Shown piece after piece: positions 8,834 to 18,100 of a DNA stretch of 64,000 bases (positions are counted from its first letter, which is position 1; each line of letters opens with the position of its first letter). Source of the DNA: Clostridiales bacterium (GTDB taxonomy: Bacteria > Bacillota > Clostridia > Christensenellales > Aristaeellaceae); NCBI GenBank assembly GCA_015056205.1, contig SVGS01000002.1, forward strand, positions 142,856 to 206,855, given 5' to 3'. The notes beneath the pieces are model-generated. The model was not told the DNA's origin and searched no databases. It saw nothing but the letters and a program-made list of their open reading frames with translations. A program made the position numbers and the translations under genes.

Positions 8834-9648
8834 GCCTTTCCTTCGCTGCCGAACAGCTTGATATATCGTGCCACCGTTTTCCGCACCGCCTCCACCGAGG
8901 CGGCGATATTCTGAAAGATATCCGTTCCCCGGCAGGCTCCCGCCTGCGCCATGAAGATATCCGTCGCGATATTGATTTTCCGCATTCCCAGCCGGATCAC
9001 CCGCCGGAACTGCTCGTCCGTCAGTCCCGTTCCGCCGTGCATGACCAGCGCCGCCCGGACCCGGCCGCGGATTTCCTCCAGCACGTCGTAACGGAGCCGC
9101 GGTTCCGCGGTATACAGGCCGTGGGCATTGCCGATCCCCACCGCCAGCGCGTCGATTCCGGTTTCATCCATCCGAAGGCAGTCTTCAAAAGAGGCGATCT
9201 GCTCCTTCAGCTCCGATCCGTCCTCTCCCCGGCCGACCCGGCCCACCTCCGCTTCCACCGCCGCGCCGGTCCGCGAGGCCAGCCGGACCGTTTCCCGCGC
9301 CAGGGCCACGTTCCGGTCGATCGGCAGATCCGAACCGTCGCACATCACCGAGGTAAAACCGAGCTCCAGTGCTTCCCGCAGGCATTCCATCGTCTTTCCG
9401 TGATCCAGATGGACCGCCACCGGAACGGAGGCCTGCCGCGCTGCCGCCAGCATCATCGGCCCGATCAGCGGGAGCGGCGAATAGGGCAGCCGGATTTCGG
9501 CCACCTGCAGGATCACCGGAGCCCGGCAGTCCTCCGCGGCCCGGATCACTCCCCGGATGCATTCCATATTGGCCGCGCTGAAGGACCCGACCGCGTAATT
9601 TCCGGCTTCCGCCTGCCGCAGCAAATCCCTCATATTCACCAGCGCCAT
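8830..9648 (-). CDS. iolJ: Class II aldolase, probably 6-phospho-5-dehydro-2-deoxygluconate aldolase IolJ
   Basis: Cleaves DKG-phosphate to dihydroxyacetone phosphate and malonate semialdehyde. 272 residues from the ATG at 9648 (a GTG at 9657 is possible). Zn-dependent class II FBP aldolase family: AVHLDHGKTMECL carries the first metal histidine, GIDALAVGIGNAHG the second, and VMHGGTGLTDEQF the phosphate-binding/third histidine; NIATDIF ends the substrate loop. Enzymes of this family also act on fructose-bisphosphate or tagatose-bisphosphate; the role is inferred from its place as first gene of the iol operon. The region upstream has four direct repeats. Confidence 0.88.
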   Translation of the reverse strand: MALVNMRDLLRQAEAGNYAVGSFSAANMECIRGVIRAAEDCRAPVILQVAEIRLPYSPLPLIGPMMLAAARQASVPVAVHLDHGKTMECLREALELGFTSVMCDGSDLPIDRNVALARETVRLASRTGAAVEAEVGRVGRGEDGSELKEQIASFEDCLRMDETGIDALAVGIGNAHGLYTAEPRLRYDVLEEIRGRVRAALVMHGGTGLTDEQFRRVIRLGMRKINIATDIFMAQAGACRGTDIFQNIAASVEAVRKTVARYIKLFGSEGKA

Positions 9649-9677
9649 GCCGCACACCGCCTTTCCTTTCCGGCATC

Positions 9678-9744
9678 AAAACATTCCGATGGACAAAACA
9701 TTCTGACGGACAGAACATTCCAACAGAAAAACATTCCAATGGAC
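9678..9744. repeat. Four direct repeats upstream of the iol operon
   Basis: Four imperfect copies of a roughly 17-bp unit, on the minus strand GTCCATYGGAATGTTTT, with the GAATGTT core spaced 16, 17 and 17 bases apart. They fill the gap between the upstream terminator and iolJ, where the operon promoter must lie. No clear -10/-35 pair is visible inside, so the array may itself be a regulator-binding region. It is too short and too irregular to be a CRISPR array. Confidence 0.7.
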
Positions 9745-9775
9745 AAAACGGCCGTCCGGCCAGAACCGGACGGCC
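9744..9775 (-). terminator. Terminator of the CUT1 transporter operon
   Basis: Perfect 10-bp inverted repeat GGCCGTCCGG / CCGGACGGCC (9750-9759 and 9766-9775) with a six-base loop, followed on the minus strand by GTTTTG. Lies 30 bases after the solute-binding protein stop and separates that operon from iolJ. Confidence 0.85.
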
Positions 9776-9804
9776 AGATCGTTTCATTGCACGATCAGTC
9801 TGAA

Positions 9805-11334
9805 TCAGTTGCCGTTCACGCTGATATAGTACGCGTCACGGGCTTCGATGATCTCGTTCAGACCGGCGTTCACCAGGTTCGCGCGCAGCTCCGCCTCGAG
9901 GGAATCGAACTGATCCGTCGGGCAGGAGATCAGGCGGTATACATAGGTGATCATGTCGTTCTTCACGATGTCGCCCTTCTGAGCTTCCACTTCGGGAGCC
10001 ATGGGCATGGTGGGATAGCGGAAGAAGCCGATCTGAATGGTGTCGTACAGCTTCGCGAACCACTCATGGGTTTCGAAGATGTTGCTGCCCTGATAGCCGG
10101 CGATCACGCCTTCCCGCTCTTCCGTCCAGGTGAAGTGCTTGTTCAGGATGTTGAAGTCGTCCAGCGTGGTCTTGTAGCCCATCGCGGACAGCTCGTCGCC
10201 GGTGAAGGGGATCGCGATGCCGTTTTCATCGTTCTTGTGTTCCGGCGCGTAGGCGATGTTCTCCGCCACCTTGGGATCGCACAGCCAGTTCAGATACACC
10301 GCCACGGCGTCCGCCTTGTCCGCGCTGGTCCAGGGGCACATGACATACATGCCGTAGGCATACTCGAAGGGATTCCGGATGGAGCCGTCTTCCATGGTGA
10401 AGCAGGAGATCGGAACGAAGGTCGTCCGGACCTGGACGCCGTTCTCGCAGTTCAGCGCTTCCATGTAGTCGAAGATCCGGGTGTTGTCATCCAGCACGAA
10501 GCCGACGTTGCCGGAGGCCACAGCCGCCTTGAACAGGTCCTCGGTGGTGTCGGTGGCAAAGTCCTTGCCGATGATGCCGTCGTTGTACAGCTTGTTCAGC
10601 TGGCGGATGCCTTCCAGGGCGCCGTCATGCATCACGATGTAGGCTTCGGAATAGTCGTACTGATCCTTGACGTCGGTGAAGTTGACATAGGAGCCCACGA
10701 AGTTCAGATAGGTCTTCTCGGTGTCCGTCCGGCCGTTCATCGCCCACGGGATGCAGTCCGGCTTGGCTTCCTTGAACTTGTACAGGGTGTCGATCAGTTC
10801 CTGCTTGGTGGTGGGCATCGGCAGATTCAGCTCTTCCAGCCAGTCCGCGCGGATGTAGGCGGTGTGGCGGGGGTTGGCGGCGCCGCGCTTGGACAGCAGG
10901 GCGTACTGTTTGCCGTCGATGTTGCCCATGTTCATCACGTCGCCGACATAGGTCTCGATGTTGTTGCCCGCGCCCAGCTTCGCGATGGAGGGAGCCAGGT
11001 CCACCAGGCCGCCCTGGGTCGCAAAGTTCAGGAAGGTGCTCTGGCCGTAGGTGAAGATGATGTCCGGGGCGGAACCGCCGGCCATCCAGGTCACCAGCTT
11101 GTCATCGGAGCCGGAGCGGGGGGTGGAGACGAACTCGACCTGAATGCCCAGGGGTGCAATCTGTTCGTTGATCCAGGTGGTCATTTTGCTGTTCTCAACG
11201 GTGCCGCCGGTCGGGGCGTCGCCGCGGTCCCACAGCATCACCTTCAGGGTGACGGTGTCATCCGCCAGGGCGGTGAAGCTGAACATCGTCAGCAGCAGCG
11301 CCATGGTCAACAGCATAGCAAGGAATTTTTTCAT
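9805..11334 (-). CDS. Extracellular solute-binding protein of a CUT1 sugar ABC transporter
   Basis: 509-residue family 1 solute-binding protein, length and sequence like the LipO/YtcQ/LplA group that serves LplB/LplC permeases. A signal peptide occupies residues 1-24 (MKKFLAMLLTMALLLTMFSFTALA then DD). There is no lipobox cysteine, so by sequence it is a signal peptidase I substrate rather than a lipoprotein, unusual for a Gram-positive transporter. Start at 11334 has the ideal AAAGGAGGT. It follows the two permease genes and precedes a terminator. No ATPase gene is in the operon, as is normal for CUT1 systems that share an MsmX-type ATPase. Substrate unknown; probably an oligosaccharide. Confidence 0.9.
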   Translation of the reverse strand: MKKFLAMLLTMALLLTMFSFTALADDTVTLKVMLWDRGDAPTGGTVENSKMTTWINEQIAPLGIQVEFVSTPRSGSDDKLVTWMAGGSAPDIIFTYGQSTFLNFATQGGLVDLAPSIAKLGAGNNIETYVGDVMNMGNIDGKQYALLSKRGAANPRHTAYIRADWLEELNLPMPTTKQELIDTLYKFKEAKPDCIPWAMNGRTDTEKTYLNFVGSYVNFTDVKDQYDYSEAYIVMHDGALEGIRQLNKLYNDGIIGKDFATDTTEDLFKAAVASGNVGFVLDDNTRIFDYMEALNCENGVQVRTTFVPISCFTMEDGSIRNPFEYAYGMYVMCPWTSADKADAVAVYLNWLCDPKVAENIAYAPEHKNDENGIAIPFTGDELSAMGYKTTLDDFNILNKHFTWTEEREGVIAGYQGSNIFETHEWFAKLYDTIQIGFFRYPTMPMAPEVEAQKGDIVKNDMITYVYRLISCPTDQFDSLEAELRANLVNAGLNEIIEARDAYYISVNGN

Positions 11335-11394
11335 GGGGTTTACCTCCTTTAAAAATATGATTTAGCCCGTTCCGGGCGTCAATCCGTTTCCGGT

Positions 11395-12318
11395 TTATCC
11401 CTTCACGGCGCCCAGCATAATGCCCTGGGTGAAGAACCGCTGGACGAAGGGATAAACGATCAGCATGGGCAGCATGGACAGGGTGATGCTGGCTGCCTTG
11501 ACGTTTTCGGGGGTCATCTGGGTATTGGAGCCCTCTTCCGCGGAGATGGCGATGGATTCGATCATCTGCTTCAGCGTCATCTGCACCGTGTAGAGATTCG
11601 AGGAGTTAATGTAGTAAATCTGATCCTCAATTCCGTTCCACCGGCTCACCGCGTAGAACAGCGCCAGGGTCGCGATGGTCGGTACCGTCAGCGGCACCGC
11701 GATCTGCCACATGATCCGGAACTCCGAGCAGCCCTCGATCCGGGCCGCCTCATAGAGGGATTCATCGATCGACCGAAAGGCCGTGCGCATGATGATCATG
11801 TTGTATACGCTCATCGCGCCCGGAACCAGCAGCGCCCAGATGGTGTTGATCAGGCCGAAATCCCGTACGTTCAGGAAGGTGGGAATCGTGCCCGGATTCA
11901 GATACATCGTCAGCACGCAGAAGGTCATGATCGCGCTGCCCAGCTTCAGATTCCGGCGGGCCAGCGGGAAGGCCATCAGGATCGTCATGACCATGTTGAT
12001 CGCCGCGGCTTCCAGCATCAGCAGCACGGAATAGCCCATGGTGCCCAGGAAATTGCCGGTCTTCAGCGCCTTGGTATAGGCGTCCGTGTTGAAGCCGACC
12101 GGGAGAACAAACACCTCGCCCCGGACGATCGCGTCGCGGGAGGAGAAGGAAACCGAAATAACCCGCAGAATCGGAATGATGGCGATCACGGAGATCAGGA
12201 TGAAGAAGACGGACCACAGCACCTGGTACCGCTTGCCGGCGGCGTTCAGGATTTCACCCGTGGATTCCTTCATCCTCTTCGGAGCCCGGCCGGAGGCGGC
12301 TTGCTTAACCTGACTCAT
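11395..12318 (-). CDS. CUT1 carbohydrate ABC transporter permease (LplC/YtcP type)
   Basis: 307-residue inner-membrane permease with about six transmembrane segments. The EAA loop appears as YEAARIEGCSEFRIMWQIAVP, and the protein ends with RFFTQGIMLGAVKG, a signature of LplC-type subunits. It has a 45-residue cytoplasmic N-terminal tail. Its ATG overlaps the stop of the upstream permease (12318-12320), so they are translated together. Partners are the permease 12318-13268 and the binding protein 9805-11334. Confidence 0.93.
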   Translation of the reverse strand: MSQVKQAASGRAPKRMKESTGEILNAAGKRYQVLWSVFFILISVIAIIPILRVISVSFSSRDAIVRGEVFVLPVGFNTDAYTKALKTGNFLGTMGYSVLLMLEAAAINMVMTILMAFPLARRNLKLGSAIMTFCVLTMYLNPGTIPTFLNVRDFGLINTIWALLVPGAMSVYNMIIMRTAFRSIDESLYEAARIEGCSEFRIMWQIAVPLTVPTIATLALFYAVSRWNGIEDQIYYINSSNLYTVQMTLKQMIESIAISAEEGSNTQMTPENVKAASITLSMLPMLIVYPFVQRFFTQGIMLGAVKG

Positions 12319-13268
12319 CAGATAATCCCCTCCTGTCCCATTTTCTTCGAGGCCTTGTTGGCAATCAGAATCAGAATGATACCGACCACCGACTGGAACA
12401 GGCCGACGGCTGCCGCGTAATCAAAGCGGCCGCCCTTCAGGCCCTTGTCATACACGAAGGTGGAGATGACCTGCGCCGCGTCCGTTACCAGCGCGTTCCG
12501 CATCATGAACGGACGGTCGAAGGAGATGGAGACCACCTTGCCCACCTGCATGATCAGCAGGGTGGAGATGGTCGGCATGATCTGCGGTATCGTCACATGC
12601 CAGATCCGCTGCATCCGGGTCGCCCCGTCGATATAGGCGGCTTCCGAAAGGGAGGGATCGTTGCTCATCAGCGCCGCCAGATAAATGATCAGGCTGTAAC
12701 CGGCGCTCTGCCAGATTCCCATGAACCAGTAGACGAACCGCCACCAGCCGGTCTGGTTCAGGAAGGGAACGGCCTCCCCGCCCAGTGCCCTCACAACGTT
12801 GTTGATCAGGCCGCTGGTCGCGAAAATCTGGGACGTGATCCCGGCGATAATGACCCAGCTCAGGAAGTTCGGCAGGTACAGGGAAAGCTGGGTGGCCTTC
12901 CGGATCTTGTTCGAACGGAGCTCGTTCAGGAAAATGGCCAGGAAGATCGGGAACGGGAAGCCGAGGATCAGGTCGCCCAGGTTCAGGATCAGGGTATTGG
13001 CCAGGGATTTCCAGAACAGGGAATCGTTGAAAGCCTCCTGGAACCACTGCAGCCCGACCCAGTCCATCTCCCACATGGAGCGGCCGCCGAAGGGCGTATA
13101 CTTCTTGAAGGCCATGACAATGCCCAGCATGGGCTTGTACTTAAAGCAGATGATGTAGATGATGGGAATCAGCATCATGGCATACAGCTGCCACGTCCCG
13201 GCAATATAAGGCTTAAACCAGCCTTTCCGGTTCGGCCGCAGCTCCCTGCCCGAAGCTTTCGTGGTCAT
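12318..13268 (-). CDS. CUT1 carbohydrate ABC transporter permease (LplB type)
   Basis: 316-residue membrane permease with six predicted helices and the EAA motif SEAAYIDGATRMQRIWHVTIP. The segment KPMLGIVMAFKKYTPFGG and the ending ANKASKKMGQEGII are typical of LplB/YteP proteins. Start at 13268 is preceded by AAAAGGAG. It follows the toroid protein gene 13356-15002 by 87 bases, with no terminator seen between them. Confidence 0.93.
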   Translation of the reverse strand: MTTKASGRELRPNRKGWFKPYIAGTWQLYAMMLIPIIYIICFKYKPMLGIVMAFKKYTPFGGRSMWEMDWVGLQWFQEAFNDSLFWKSLANTLILNLGDLILGFPFPIFLAIFLNELRSNKIRKATQLSLYLPNFLSWVIIAGITSQIFATSGLINNVVRALGGEAVPFLNQTGWWRFVYWFMGIWQSAGYSLIIYLAALMSNDPSLSEAAYIDGATRMQRIWHVTIPQIMPTISTLLIMQVGKVVSISFDRPFMMRNALVTDAAQVISTFVYDKGLKGGRFDYAAAVGLFQSVVGIILILIANKASKKMGQEGII

Positions 13269-13355
13269 AAGCTTCCACTCCTTTTCTCTCGTCCCGGTCG
13301 TTCCGTCCGTACAATCCGTCGGGGTCTGTCCTTCAGACGGCTCCCGGCCGCCGGT

Positions 13356-15002
13356 TCAGAACCGGGGAACCGTGCCCAGAACCATGCTGCGTTCAAAGGG
13401 GGAAAAATCCGTAAAGAAAACGGTGAAGCGATCCCGGCTCAGGGGATAGGCGCCGCCCATCCGGTTCCGCACGTCGTGGCGGCCGAAGGCCGGCCCCAGC
13501 GTGATCACCCCGCGATCCCCCGGCTCCGCCTGCAGGTTTCCGCCGCAGACCGTCATGCATCCGCCGGCTTCCGCCTGCAGAAGGAAGTGCTCATTGCGCA
13601 GCCTGCTCCCCGCGGCGAACCCCCATTCCAGCCGGACCGGAACGCCGCTCAGGCCCTCGGAGCGGAAGCGAATCTCCGCCCCGTCCTCCCGGAAGGCGAC
13701 CTCCACGGAGGTCAGCAGCCGGTCCCGGATCTGCTTTTTCCGGGTATGGGCGTTATCCATCGCCCACCAGTCGCTGGTTCCGGGGCCCTCGCCTTCGTAC
13801 GGAAGATAGTACCAGCTGTCCGCGCTGCCGGTCAGCCGAAAGCCGGTCTCCGTCTTCTCCAGCGTTTCAGGAATAAAATTCCGCTCCGCGCAGACGTTCT
13901 GATAAACGGAAAGGCAGACGGTGTTCTCCCCGTGCTGGAAATAAAGGAAATTGGGCCGCCCGGTCATCACGGTGCAGGACCAGTCTCCCCGGCGGTACCG
14001 CCCGATTCCGGAAAGGGGGAACAGCCGGTTCACCTGCTCCGCCTGCCGGAGATCGCAGGCGCGGCGCTGTCCGTAGGCTTCCAGCTCCGGATACAGGGCC
14101 AGCCATCCCAGGAAGGCGGGCAACCTTCCGTGAGCCGCCGCCGTTTCCCAGCACCAGGCGCCCCAGGACGCCAGCGCTTCATCCTCCAGCAGGTATCCCG
14201 TCATCAGAAACAGGAAACAGTATCCGTCCGGATACACCTTCTGCCCGTTGTCCTGCCGGGTGGAATTTTGCGTAAACACCGATCCGTCGGGATCGATATA
14301 GCTCAGCATCATCCGCAGGTTGCTCGCGGCCGCCTCCAGATACGTTCTGTCTCCGGTGGCCAGAAACAGGCGGATCATCTGATCGTCATTCACCAGGTTG
14401 TAGATGCCGCCGCTGCGTTCCGCGAACTCCCCTTCCCGGTCAATATCCAGGCCCTCTCCCAGATAGGTGTCCGCCCGGCGGGAAAAATCCTCCCTCCCGC
14501 AGATGGCGGCCGCGTGCTTCAGGCAGGCGGAAATGGCCCATCGGTGATTCGGGGTATGAAAGCCGCCGTTCATCACGCCTTCGCAGCATCCTTCAATCAG
14601 TTCCCTCATGGGATCCCGAAGCCAGGAGGAAGCTTCGCCCGCATCCTTCTCCAGCAGATACCAGGCGGTGATCACCTGGTTTATGGCGAAGGCCGTATCC
14701 GGGGCCGAATCGAAATTGCAGCTGGTCAGATCCAGGCATCCGCCCGGCCTCCGGTGAGCCGCCAGCCAGGCAAGGCCCCGTTCCAGAGCCTGCCTCACTT
14801 CCGGATGATGATAATACCGGCCGCCCGGAATCAGAAAGGCCTCCGCCAGATGGGCCAGATGGAACCCGCACCAGCGGGTATCGATCCGGAAATCCTCTTC
14901 CGCAAAAGCACCCTGATCCGCCGGCCCCAGGCCTCTGCCCTGCATCGACAGCACATGCTCCGTTTTCCGCTCGTGCTGCTCCATCATCTTTTCAAAATAC
15001 AC
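13356..15002 (-). CDS. Unassigned (alpha/alpha) toroid-like protein heading a sugar transporter operon
   Basis: 548 residues, no signal peptide, so cytoplasmic. The first 350 residues are rich in aromatic and acidic residues spaced as in helical-toroid glycan enzymes (RIDTRWCGFHLAHLAEAF, TPNHRWAISACLKHAA, YNLVNDDQMIRLFLATGD, YPDGYCFLFLMTGYLLED); the last 150 look like beta strands, as in heparinase II/III or polysaccharide lyase C-terminal sandwiches. I cannot assign a family. The start is GTG at 15002 with AAGGGAG eight bases upstream, and a consensus promoter lies at 15070-15098. Co-transcription with a CUT1 transporter suggests it acts on the imported oligosaccharide, as a hydrolase or lyase. 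Confidence 0.75.
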   Translation of the reverse strand: MYFEKMMEQHERKTEHVLSMQGRGLGPADQGAFAEEDFRIDTRWCGFHLAHLAEAFLIPGGRYYHHPEVRQALERGLAWLAAHRRPGGCLDLTSCNFDSAPDTAFAINQVITAWYLLEKDAGEASSWLRDPMRELIEGCCEGVMNGGFHTPNHRWAISACLKHAAAICGREDFSRRADTYLGEGLDIDREGEFAERSGGIYNLVNDDQMIRLFLATGDRTYLEAAASNLRMMLSYIDPDGSVFTQNSTRQDNGQKVYPDGYCFLFLMTGYLLEDEALASWGAWCWETAAAHGRLPAFLGWLALYPELEAYGQRRACDLRQAEQVNRLFPLSGIGRYRRGDWSCTVMTGRPNFLYFQHGENTVCLSVYQNVCAERNFIPETLEKTETGFRLTGSADSWYYLPYEGEGPGTSDWWAMDNAHTRKKQIRDRLLTSVEVAFREDGAEIRFRSEGLSGVPVRLEWGFAAGSRLRNEHFLLQAEAGGCMTVCGGNLQAEPGDRGVITLGPAFGRHDVRNRMGGAYPLSRDRFTVFFTDFSPFERSMVLGTVPRF

Positions 15003-15069
15003 GGGGTTTTCTCCCTTCCAGGACCCGGGGTGGTCAGATCACAAGGTTCTTTTGATATATTCTGGATTA

Positions 15070-15098
15070 ATTCTACACGTTCTGTTCCAAGTTGTCAA
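15070..15098 (-). promoter_or_regulatory. Promoter of the toroid-CUT1 operon
   Basis: On the minus strand TTGACA (15093-15098), a 17-base spacer and TAGAAT (15070-15075), in an AT-rich gap, 68 bases before the GTG start. The 127-base gap 15003-15129 holds nothing else recognisable; no terminator was seen behind the GH38 gene. Confidence 0.8.
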
Positions 15099-15129
15099 CA
15101 CATTCTATTACTTTTTGATTTCTTTTTGG

Positions 15130-18100
15130 TTATCTTTTGAGCCATTTTCTTCTTTTTCTTTTCCCGGGCCGATTCTTCCGCTCCGGCCGTACAGGAATCA
15201 CCCGCAGGGTCTGAATCTCAAAGGGGCGGAAGGAAACCGGGAATTCGCGGCCCGTTCCCATCGTTTCGCCGTCCTTCTCATCCAGGGAGGCCATCCGCAC
15301 CACCGCCTCGAAGGGCAGCTTCAGCACTCCGCGCTCCGCGGTGCCCAGGCTTTCGTACAGCCTGAGAATCGTTCCCTCCCCGTTTTCGGCGGGCTTGACG
15401 GTTTCCGTCAGGATTCCGCGGCTTTCGCAGGTGAACCCCTCCTGCCGGACGCACTGTCCCTCCGTCGCCCGGACAGGTTGATTCAGCTCATATCCGGCCC
15501 GGGCAAGCTCCGCCTCACAGAACGGAACGTCAAAGGGCCGCAGCGCGTAGGTGAAGCGGTGCTCCCCCCGGTCGCAGCCGTCGTCCGGCACCAGGGGCGC
15601 CCGCAGCAGCGTCAGCGCCATTTCTCCCCGGCCGGTGCTCAGTCCGTACAGCCCGTCGTTCAGCAGGGCGAAACCCCTTCCGGTTTCGCACAGCGCGCTG
15701 TAGCGGTGATTGCTGACCTCATACCGGTCCCGGGCAAAGGGATGGGAGCGGTGGCAGGGCCGCCGGACGAAGCCGAACTGAATCTCATGCACCGCGTCCT
15801 CGCAGATCAGATTGCTTTCAAAGTGAACCTTCAGCATCTTCCGGCGCTCCTGCCAGTTCACTTCCGTTTCAAAGGTCAGCTGTTCTTCCCGGGCCCGCAG
15901 GCGGATCCGCTGCCGCGCGGTGCTGCGGCCGAAGCGCAGCGCCACCGTGATCTCCGCGCAGGCGGGCGTGTTCAGGGTCAGCCGGGCTTCCGCCTGAACC
16001 GCTCCCTCCAGCCGTTCCTCCGGCCAGTCCCGGTCCAGCTCCCAGGCGTCATAGACCGTCTGAATATTGCGGTACAGCCGCCAGTCATTCATCACCTGTC
16101 CCGGACACAGGAACTCCTCGGTTCCGTCCGCACCGCGAAGCCGCAGGGAAACGATTCTCCCCTGACGGTCCGCCACCGCTTCCAGCCGGTCATTCTTCAG
16201 ATGAATTCCGTCTTCCTCCTCCGAAGCGGTCACGCCTTCCTCCGGAGAAAGGGGCCGTTCCGCCTGTTCCGCGTTCACCGCGCCGCCGGCCGGTACTTCC
16301 GCGTAGATTTCCCTGCCGTCCGGCAGTTCAACCCATCCGGACCGGTCCCAGTTCAGCGGATTGACGAGCACCAGTCCCGGGCCCGGCTGGATGCGGTACG
16401 CCATCTGCCGCAGGCGCCCGTTCAGGGTTTCCAGCGATTCCGTCAGCCGGACCAGGGCCTCCGTCGCTTCCTGATGAACCCGGGCGATCCCGACGCCTCC
16501 GGCGATATCGTGAAACTGATTCAGCAAAAGCGTCCGCCAGGCCTCCCGGATCGGATGCCGCAGCGGCACCCGGTCCTTCGGAGACAGCCGGGCCGTCAGG
16601 GCCTCCGTCTCCCGAAGGGCTTCCTCCGCCCGGCGCATCGCGGCCTTCTGCCGGCGCTGAACCGAATAGGTTCCCCGGTGCCAGGCCAGATACAGTTCAC
16701 CGGTCCAGCGGTTCCGCACGGCCTGCCGCGACGTTTCCTCAAAGAACTCCGGCAGCGTGCCCCAGCGGGTCCGGGGAACGCCTTCCAGATCCCCGACCCG
16801 GCGGATCATCTCCAGCGTGTCCCGGTTCGCTCCGCCGCCTCCGTCCCCGTAGCCAAAGGTATACAGCTGCGTGTCGATGTTTTCCCGCTGGGAGCGCTCC
16901 GTGTCCCATCTTTTCTGCAAAAGCGCCGGGCTGACCGGAGCGTTGGCCTTAAAGAAGGAAAGGGCTTCCACCGTGGATCCGTCCATACCTTCCCAGATGA
17001 AATTCTGATAGGGAAACCGCTCCGTCTCCGGATCCGCCCGGAGCAGTTTTTCCGTGGCAAAATAACGGATTCCCGCCTGTTTCAGGATCTGCGGCAGCGC
17101 CGCGCTGAAACCGAAGGTATCCGGCTGCCAGGCCACCGTCGTCTTCACGCCCAGCTGTTCCCGGAACCAGGCCTTCCCCGTCAGCACCTGCCTGATCAGG
17201 CTTTCCCCCGACGGGATATTGGTATCGCATTCCACATAGAAGGCGCCTTCCGGCGTCATTTTTCCTTCCCGCACCGCCTGCCTGACCCGGTCCCATACCT
17301 CCGGATCCTGCTTCCGGAGAAGATCCAGCAGAGCGGGTTCGCACAGCAGAAAACGGTATTCCGGGTATTCCTCCATCAGCGCAAGCTGATTCGCGTAGGT
17401 CCGGACGGATTTATGCCGGGTCTCCTCCAGCGGCCAGAGCCAGCCCAGATCGATATGGCTCTGCCCCAGCAGCCACATGACTGGCGCCGTCGTCCCGTTG
17501 ACGCAGGCCAGCACCGGTTTCAGCGCTTCCCGGGCGGCCCGGAAGCTTTCCTCCCGTTCTCCCTCCGGCAGTTCAAAATCCGCGATATGCGTAAAGGCTT
17601 TCAGCGCCTCAGCCGTCCGCAGCGCCCGCAGGCTGTTGTCCCCGAGCGCCTGCTGCAGGGAATCCAGCGTCTCCACATCCAGCCACAGCTGATAGGCGTC
17701 CTCGTTCCAGACGGCCAGAACGGATTCCCCCACGACGCATTGGGGCTCCGTCACCTCCGGCAGCACCGGCCGCTCCTCCGGCCAGGGACCCAGCTCCTCC
17801 AGCCGCAGTCCATGGCCGGCATAGCTTTCGATCTGCACATGAAAGCGCTCGCCGGGAACGGCGTTCCGGGTCAGGGTGACATAGGCGTGCTGACGGTCGA
17901 TGGATCCGGCCGCCCGGCCGTTCACATAGACCAGCTGTTCCCCGCCCGTCCCGGAGAAAAGTACGACCCGGCGGCCCGCCGCGGCTTCATCCAGGGTCAC
18001 ATCCGCCGTAAACCAGGCGTATTCCCATTTTTTCCCCCAGGGCATGCCCACGGGCGCCGGAAGGCGGGGCTGCTCCTCCGCCTCCGCGGCGGTCAGGGCT

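Noticed and set aside
9678..9744. CRISPR array
   Set aside because: Units are 16-17 bases with no spacers of regular length.
8815..15140. Long plus-strand open frames (for example 8815-11352 and 12597-15140)
   Set aside because: They lie antisense to well-recognised genes, are rich in His/Arg/Gly/Pro, match no family and have no ribosome sites; shadows of high-GC codons.
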